Assembly: GCA_001797815.1 (NCBI GenBank)
Contig: MGQK01000012.1
Coordinates: 229-18,365 of the forward strand
DNA: 18,137 nucleotides
Reading direction: 5' to 3'
DNA from: Deltaproteobacteria bacterium RBG_13_61_14
Lineage (GTDB): Bacteria; RBG-13-61-14
Positions 13,682-18,137 of this stretch are shown one piece after another (within the stretch, counting starts at the first letter, position 1; every line of letters begins with the position of its first letter). The position numbers and the translations under genes are program-made. The notes beneath the pieces were generated by a model. The model was not told the DNA's origin. It worked only from the letters and a program-made list of their open reading frames with translations, and searched no databases.

Positions 13682-13714
13682 TTGACAAATTTATGCAGGT
13701 GGAGATGATATAAT
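13682..13714 (+). promoter_or_regulatory. Extended -10 promoter for the XRE-pil operon
   Basis: TGATATAAT at 13706-13714 is a perfect extended -10 (TG, one base, TATAAT). A perfect TTGACA lies at 13682-13687, but the 21-base spacing is too long for a normal pair, so the extended -10 probably carries recognition. Transcription would start near 13721, shortly before the XRE gene. Confidence 0.6.
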
Positions 13715-13762
13715 GGTAAGTAGGCTAAAGAAGTGATGTCAAAATTAGATCAGGGTGGAGCG

Positions 13763-13999
13763 ATGGGTCGAAATCATGTGAAAGCGTTGCGGGAAGCCCA
13801 GTTGATGAGCAAGGCGGAGTTGGCGCGGAAAGCCGGGGTTTCAGCGTTGACCGTGGATCGGGTGGAATCCGGCAAGAGCTGCCGGATGGACACCAAGCGC
13901 AAGATCATTTTAGCACTGGGCTTGAAACTGTCGGAAAAAGATAAGGTTTTTTCGGAGGACGAGGATCCCGGGGGTCGGGGAGGCAGGAAAAAAGGTTGA
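13763..13999 (+). CDS. Small XRE-type helix-turn-helix protein ahead of pilM
   Basis: From ATG 13763 this is 78 residues: MGRNHVKALREAQLMSKAEL, then ARKAGVSALTVDRVESGKSC, RMDTKRKIILALGLKLSEKD and an acidic-to-basic tail. It is a standard Cro/C1-type helix-turn-helix of five helices; the recognition helix is around SALTVDRVESG. ATG 13763 has GGTGGAG just upstream and matches the start I recall for relatives that precede pilM in delta-proteobacteria-like genomes. In-frame GTG 13733 and ATG 13736 would add 9-10 residues but have weaker sites. The leader from the extended -10 promoter would be about 40 bases. It probably regulates the pil genes or itself. An 18-base palindrome upstream is a candidate binding site (inference). 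Confidence 0.82.
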   Translation: MGRNHVKALREAQLMSKAELARKAGVSALTVDRVESGKSCRMDTKRKIILALGLKLSEKDKVFSEDEDPGGRGGRKKG

Positions 14000-14069
14000 A
14001 CCCCATGAAGAGGGTTATGGATCATAAGCAACGGGTTAGTTCGGGAGGTTAAGCGCCGGGAGGCGAGTC

Positions 14070-15143
14070 ATGGCATTATTTGGAGGAAAAAAAGGAGTGA
14101 TCGGGCTGGATATTGGCTCGAGCTCGATCAAGGTTGCAGAGCTCCGGGAGACGAAGAAGGGATATGCGCTCCAGAATTTCGGGATGGCAACGCTGCCGCC
14201 GGAGGCGATCGTGGACGGGGCCTTGATGAATTCCGCGGCCATCGTGGAGGCGATCCAGACCCTGATCAACGAGCGCAAGATCAAGACCCGGGAGGTGGTG
14301 ACCTCGGTTTCGGGCCAGTCGGTGATGATCAAGAAGATTCCGTTGCCGGCGATGACCGAGGAGGAGCTGGAGGACCAGATTCAATGGGAGGCGGAGCAGT
14401 ACATTCCCTTTGACATCAACGACGTGAACCTGGACTTCCAGATTCTCAAGCCGGGAGACGACGAAGGCAACATGGAAGTGCTGCTGGTGGCGGCGAAGAA
14501 GGACATGATCAACGACTACGTGGCCGTGATCACCGAGTCGGGGCTGACCCCGGTGGTGGTGGACGTGGACGCGTTCGCCCTGGAGAACATGTACGAGATC
14601 AACTACCAGATCATGGAGAACGAGGTGCTGGCGCTGGTCAACATCGGGGCGAGCGTGATCAACATCGCGGTGACCAAGAACGGCCAGTATATGTTCAGCC
14701 GGGACGTGTCCAGCGGGGGCAAGCTCTATTCGGAAGAGATCCAGAAGCAGTTGAGCGTGAGTTACGAGGAAGCGGAGATGTTGAAGCTGGGAGGTGCGGC
14801 CAAGGGCGACACCGAGGAGGTGATGCGCCGGGAGGTGAGCACGGTGATCCGGAGCGTCTCCGACCAGTTGGCCAGCGAGATCGCGCGCAGCCTGGACTTT
14901 TACCAGGCGGCGGCGGCGGAGGAGCACATCAACAAGATTTGGCTGAGCGGGGGCAGTTGCCGGATTCCGGGGCTGGCGGAGGTGGTCCAGGAGAAGCAGA
15001 ACATCCCGGTGGAGATTCTGGATCCGTTCCGCAACGTGGACCGCAACCCCAAGCAGTTTGATCCCGGCTACCTGGAACAGGAGGTGGGGCCCCAGGCGGC
15101 GGTGGTGGTGGGCCTGGCCACGAGAAGGGTGGGTGACAAATGA
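14070..15143 (+). CDS. pilM: Type IV pilus assembly protein PilM
   Basis: A 357-residue cytoplasmic actin-like (FtsA-type) ATPase fold protein that links the inner-membrane PilN/PilO subcomplex to the pilus motor. The N-terminal phosphate-binding loop GLDIGSSSIKVAEL is at 12-25. The 1C-type subdomain contains VVTSVSGQSVMIKKIPLPAM and EAEQYIPFDINDV, the family signature. ALVNIGASVINIAV is the second phosphate loop and IWLSGGSCRIPGL (290-302) the adenosine motif. Length is normal. GGGAGG (14058-14063) lies six bases before ATG 14070. It follows the XRE gene after a 70-base gap with no terminator, so the two are probably cotranscribed. Its TGA overlaps the pilN ATG (ATGA, 15140-15143), giving translational coupling. 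Confidence 0.96.
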   Translation: MALFGGKKGVIGLDIGSSSIKVAELRETKKGYALQNFGMATLPPEAIVDGALMNSAAIVEAIQTLINERKIKTREVVTSVSGQSVMIKKIPLPAMTEEELEDQIQWEAEQYIPFDINDVNLDFQILKPGDDEGNMEVLLVAAKKDMINDYVAVITESGLTPVVVDVDAFALENMYEINYQIMENEVLALVNIGASVINIAVTKNGQYMFSRDVSSGGKLYSEEIQKQLSVSYEEAEMLKLGGAAKGDTEEVMRREVSTVIRSVSDQLASEIARSLDFYQAAAAEEHINKIWLSGGSCRIPGLAEVVQEKQNIPVEILDPFRNVDRNPKQFDPGYLEQEVGPQAAVVVGLATRRVGDK

Positions 15144-15763
15144 TCAAGATCAACCTGCTTCCGGTTCGCGCGGCAAAGAAAAAAGAAACCTTCATGAACC
15201 AGATCTACGTGGGGATCTTGGTTCTGGTGTTGGTCTTTGCCGGCGTGGGCTGGCGGGCCTACTCGCGCAAGGCGGAAATCTCCCGGCTGGACAAAGAGAT
15301 CGTGGACCGCAAAAAGGAACTCGACGGCCTGAAAGAAATTGTGAAGAAGGTGGATGAGTTCACGGCGAAAAAGCAGGTGCTGGAGCAGAAGATCGCCTTG
15401 ATCGATGATCTGGAGAAAGGCCGGGACCGCTTTATCCAGATCATTGATCAGATCAGCCAGGTCATCCCGGGCGGGCTCTGGGTGACCGGTTTGAGTTTTA
15501 AGGGGGCGAAAGGAGCATCGAAGCTAAGCAGTACCATCTCCGTCAAGGGCGCGGCCTACGAAAAAGATGATGTGGGAATTTTCATCGCCAACTTAAACGC
15601 CAACAAGGATTTTATCAAAGAGGCGCGACTGCTTTCCCTGACCTCATCCCGAGCCCGAGAGGGCATGGCCGCAGATTTATACAATTATGACATCGTGATC
15701 GTCCCCAAGGTGGAGGAGAAGGCGGCTCCCGAGCCCGAGAAAAAAGGGAAAAAGAAGAGATGA
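15140..15763 (+). CDS. pilN: Type IV pilus assembly protein PilN
   Basis: A 207-residue bitopic inner-membrane protein. The cytoplasmic N-terminus starts MIKINLLP, the conserved INLLP peptide that docks into PilM. A single transmembrane helix follows at about 22-38 (IYVGILVLVLVFAGVGW), then a periplasmic coiled coil (about 42-95, Lys/Glu-rich heptads) and a ferredoxin-like domain starting near GGLWVTGLSF. It ends with a Lys/Glu-rich tail (EEKAAPEPEKKGKKKR), a little longer than usual. It pairs with PilO as a heterodimer in the pilus alignment complex. It is translated by coupling from pilM through the ATGA overlap, and pilO begins 47 bases downstream. Confidence 0.95.
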   Translation: MIKINLLPVRAAKKKETFMNQIYVGILVLVLVFAGVGWRAYSRKAEISRLDKEIVDRKKELDGLKEIVKKVDEFTAKKQVLEQKIALIDDLEKGRDRFIQIIDQISQVIPGGLWVTGLSFKGAKGASKLSSTISVKGAAYEKDDVGIFIANLNANKDFIKEARLLSLTSSRAREGMAADLYNYDIVIVPKVEEKAAPEPEKKGKKKR

Positions 15764-15810
15764 GCCGAATCCAATCGAGGGGTGGAAGCGAGTAGGCGAG
15801 GAGGACAGGG

Positions 15811-16413
15811 ATGGCTTTAAATGTGGAAAAGATAGCCAAGTTGCCGGCGTCGCAAAAGCTGTTGGCCTTGGCCGCCTTGGTGGTCCTGATCGTGTTCCTC
15901 TATTATATTGTGTGGGATAAGGATTACCAGAGCCAGATCAACCGGTTGCACAGCCAGCTTTCGGACCTCAAGACGGAGATCTCGAAAATCCAGGCGATTA
16001 GGGAAGATATTACCAAGGTGGAGCGGGAACTGGCTCTGCTCGAAAAGAAACTTTCCGAGGCGTTGACCAAGCTGCCGAATGAGGCGGAGGTCGAAAAGCT
16101 GCTCATCACCATTGACGAACTCGGCCGGGAAAACGGCCTGACCTTCTCGGTGTTTAAGCCCGGCAAGGAGGCGAACAAGCAGCTCTATACCGAAGTTCCT
16201 ATCTCCTTGAAATTCCAGGGGAACTTTTATCATGTGCTCCGGTTTTTCGACGAGGTCACGAAACTTCCCCGCATCATCACCATCTCGGACTTGACCATGT
16301 CCCAGGTCCGTAGTGGAAAGACCAGTATCCTGGATGTAAGTTGCGTTGCCACCACTTATATGTTCCGGGAAGAATCGGCGACCGCGGAGGCGCCCAAGGG
16401 CAGGAGGAGGTGA
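15811..16413 (+). CDS. pilO: Type IV pilus assembly protein PilO
   Basis: A 200-residue inner-membrane protein, the PilN partner. A short cytoplasmic N-terminus (MALNVEKIAKLPASQ) leads to one transmembrane helix (about 17-34, LLALAALVVLIVFLYYIV). A long periplasmic coiled coil (about 40-88) follows, and the C-terminal ferredoxin-like domain includes NGLTFSVFKPG, VPISLKFQGNFYHVLRFFDE and ITISDLTMS, all typical of PilO. GAGGAGG lies upstream of ATG 15811. The end of the gene carries AGGAGGTGA, which is the ribosome site for pilP and includes the pilO stop codon. The tail is Arg-rich. Confidence 0.95.
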   Translation: MALNVEKIAKLPASQKLLALAALVVLIVFLYYIVWDKDYQSQINRLHSQLSDLKTEISKIQAIREDITKVERELALLEKKLSEALTKLPNEAEVEKLLITIDELGRENGLTFSVFKPGKEANKQLYTEVPISLKFQGNFYHVLRFFDEVTKLPRIITISDLTMSQVRSGKTSILDVSCVATTYMFREESATAEAPKGRRR

Positions 16414-16417
16414 GCCG

Positions 16418-16936
16418 ATGCAGGTGGACAGGTTAAGCGTGTGGCTTCTAGCCGCGGCCCTGAGCTTTGGGCTGGCGAGTTCCTGTTCCAAGGAAACTCC
16501 GCAACCGGCTCCTGCCGCCCCGGCCCAGGCGAAGGCGAAAACCAAAGCGGACGAGCCAGCCGGCAAAGGCGAGGCGGCGGAGGGCGCCGTGCTCGAACCC
16601 AGCAAAGCGACGGTCTGGAGCTATAATCCGACGGGCAAGCGGGATATCTTCGAGATCCCTAAACCCCGGGAGGATGAATGCCAGAAAAATCCGCTGACCT
16701 GCTATGACCTGCGCCAGCTCTGGGTGGATGCCATCCTTTTCGGCTCGGGGATGGACGTCGCCCATGTCATCATGCCCAACGGCAAGGACGCCATGCTCCG
16801 CGTGGGCGATGAAGTGGGATTGAATCACGGACGGGTCAAGCAGATCCGGGAGAAAGAGATTGTGATTGAGGAAATATACGTGGATCCGGCGACCCGGGAC
16901 ATTCACATCATTGAAAAGACCATGAGAATGAAGTAA
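16418..16936 (+). CDS. pilP: Type IV pilus assembly lipoprotein PilP
   Basis: A 172-residue periplasmic lipoprotein that connects PilN/PilO to the outer-membrane secretin PilQ. ATG 16418 is preceded by a near-perfect Shine-Dalgarno AGGAGGTGA (16405-16413), which decides the start; the open frame runs 24 codons further up without a site. The signal peptide (VWLLAAALSFGLASS) ends at Cys23. The lipobox ASSC has Ala at -3 rather than the usual Leu, but Leu is at -4. An Ala/Lys/Pro linker (about 27-62) precedes the PilP beta-domain: WSYNPTGKRDIFEIP, DLRQLWVDAILFG, HVIMPNGKDAMLRVGDEVG and VIEEIYVD, the family hallmarks. Length is normal. The gene lies 4 bases after pilO and 96 bases before pilQ. 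Confidence 0.94.
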   Translation: MQVDRLSVWLLAAALSFGLASSCSKETPQPAPAAPAQAKAKTKADEPAGKGEAAEGAVLEPSKATVWSYNPTGKRDIFEIPKPREDECQKNPLTCYDLRQLWVDAILFGSGMDVAHVIMPNGKDAMLRVGDEVGLNHGRVKQIREKEIVIEEIYVDPATRDIHIIEKTMRMK

Positions 16937-17032
16937 GAGCGTGCAGCCTGGGGCCGGCGTCCCGGTTGCTCGGGGCGGCCAACCTTGGGACCAGGCGGTG
17001 CGGGACGGGAAAGCTTAAGGAGGAGAAGGGCA

Positions 17033-18137
17033 ATGGGACAGTGGAAAAGAGGACGCGGGAAAGCGCGGGGCAGGATGCGGGTGATGATCGTCGGGGCCGT
17101 GCTGGCTATGGTCAGCATTTCCAGCGCCCAAGCCGCGTGGAAGAAGAAAGCAGCCGAGAAGTCGCTGGCCAATTCGGTACAGGCCGTGGCCGTCCAGGAA
17201 GAGAACGCCTTCACCGATATCCAGATCACGACCAGCACCCCCGCCACTTATAGTGTTTATCTCCTGCTGGATCCGTTCCGCTTGATGGTGGATATCGTGG
17301 ACGCGGGGCTGGCCAGCGGGGTGCCGGCCACCCTCCCGGTGCAGAACGGGGTCATCAATTCCATCCAGACTTCCCTGATCACCGCGGCTGACGGGACCAT
17401 CGCCCGGATCGAGATCGGACTGGACCGCAAGGTGGAATATGAGGTGGACAAGCAGCAAAACCTCTTGACCCTCCGGGTCTTTAAGGCCGCGGCGCCGTCC
17501 ACCGAAGAGGCTCCTCCCTCGGAAGCCAAGTCTGAAGGGGGCGGCACGGTTTACGTGGAGGGTGCCGGGGCCGCTGGCGAGAGCCCGCTCGAATGGGAAG
17601 CGGAAACTATCCAGGAAGCAGAGCCGGCCGGAGAGGCTGCCCCTCCCTCGGCGACCGTGCCTTCTACTCCGGCTCTGCCGGTGCCCACCGGTCCGGCGAA
17701 AAAGCTCCTGGATATCGCGGTGGACCCCCGCTCGGACCGCACGGTGGTGACGATTGTCACCGACGGCGAGGTGGGCGACTACAATGCTTTCACTCTGGAG
17801 AAGCCCGCCCGCATCGTCGTGGACTTATGGAAATTAGGCAACCTGTATCCCAGCAGTCGCCTCCAGGTCAACTCCCAGGGGATCAAGGGCATCCGCCTCG
17901 GCCAACACCCGAACAAGGTCCGGCTGGTCTTTGACGCCAGCGGGGCGACGTTGCCTTCTTATTCTTTCCAGCGCGCGCAGGAGAGATTAATTGTTGCCTT
18001 CAGTTCGGTCGTGGACGTGTCCGCGGCTCCTTCTGCCGAGGTGCCCGGAGCTTTCGGAGAAGCCATCCCGCCCGTGCCCACGGCTCCGGCGGCTGCCGGC
18101 GGCGAAACGGGGGTGGCCGGGGAAGAAGCGCCTTCCT
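17033..18137 (+). CDS. pilQ: Type IV pilus secretin PilQ, N-terminal part (gene runs off the window)
   Basis: The frame from ATG 17033 is open to the window end (368 codons, no stop), so the secretin domain itself lies outside. AAGGAGGAG (17017-17025) sits seven bases before the ATG. A basic, then hydrophobic signal peptide (VMIVGAVLAMVSISSAQA, likely cut after residue 34) exports it. Two AMIN domains, which bind peptidoglycan, are visible at about 58-150 (with LLLDPFRLMVDIVDAGL and IARIEIGLDR) and 223-325 (KKLLDIAVDPRSDRTVVTIV, ARIVVDLWKLGN and NKVRLVFDAS). An acidic Pro/Ala-rich linker joins them and another one follows at the window edge. The order after pilMNOP is the standard one, supporting the name. 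It forms the outer-membrane pore for the pilus. Confidence 0.92.
   Translation, partial: MGQWKRGRGKARGRMRVMIVGAVLAMVSISSAQAAWKKKAAEKSLANSVQAVAVQEENAFTDIQITTSTPATYSVYLLLDPFRLMVDIVDAGLASGVPATLPVQNGVINSIQTSLITAADGTIARIEIGLDRKVEYEVDKQQNLLTLRVFKAAAPSTEEAPPSEAKSEGGGTVYVEGAGAAGESPLEWEAETIQEAEPAGEAAPPSATVPSTPALPVPTGPAKKLLDIAVDPRSDRTVVTIVTDGEVGDYNAFTLEKPARIVVDLWKLGNLYPSSRLQVNSQGIKGIRLGQHPNKVRLVFDASGATLPSYSFQRAQERLIVAFSSVVDVSAAPSAEVPGAFGEAIPPVPTAPAAAGGETGVAGEEAPS

Noticed and set aside
14076-14927. Minus-strand open frame opposite pilM
   Set aside because: His/Leu/Arg-rich shadow of a conserved gene.
1-18137. tRNA or rRNA genes
   Set aside because: I saw no stretch with cloverleaf arms and TTCRA-type T-loop, nor any conserved rRNA segment, on either strand.

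Overview
The window looks like a chromosomal contig from a GC-rich, diderm bacterium. Evidence is the type IV pilus alignment operon (pilMNOP and the start of the outer-membrane secretin gene pilQ), Shine-Dalgarno-led genes, ATGA translational overlaps and recognisable sigma70-type promoters. The small helix-turn-helix gene plus Ig-like lipoprotein ahead of pilM resembles arrangements in Desulfobacterota/Myxococcota-like and related deep-branching phyla, but I cannot fix the phylum from the sequence.

Layout. 1-4969 (+): the 3' end of a TIM-barrel glycosidase-like gene, an unrecognised small protein, a Fic AMP-transferase-type protein with a C-terminal winged helix, then a translationally coupled pair of xylulokinase and an acetyl-CoA hydrolase/transferase-family protein that appears to lack its catalytic glutamate. 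4970-7154 is an accessory stretch. It holds two minus-strand genes for Cys3His zinc-knuckle proteins with AT-hook-like motifs, one of them also carrying two XRE-type helix-turn-helix domains, set among several kinds of short dispersed or palindromic repeat. 7155-12353 (-) is a tight three-gene operon: a large type IIG-like restriction-modification protein, a protein with a TIR-like/nucleoside-deoxyribosyltransferase-like C-terminal domain, and a protein with a candidate PD-(D/E)xK nuclease motif. The last two are AT-rich and look acquired. I read this as a probable anti-phage defence operon. 12567-18137 (+) is an Ig-like lipoprotein, then an XRE regulator and pilM-N-O-P-Q.

Two signals stand out. 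First, the restriction-modification gene is read in frame through at least four repeat or hairpin sequences at three places, all in linkers beside the methyltransferase motifs. Two of these repeat types also occur outside genes in the window. Second, copies of a GGGGTC-type repeat lie at 5913-5939, 7072-7139 and 12423-12443, so they bracket both the zinc-knuckle/XRE gene and the whole defence operon. Together these suggest an accessory region shaped by small non-coding repeats between core metabolic genes and the pilus operon.

Working together: PilM, PilN, PilO, PilP and PilQ form the cytoplasm-to-outer-membrane alignment complex of the type IV pilus. The xylulokinase would make xylulose 5-phosphate. 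The restriction-modification protein would methylate self DNA and cut foreign DNA, with its two partners as possible NAD-directed and nuclease effectors (inference).
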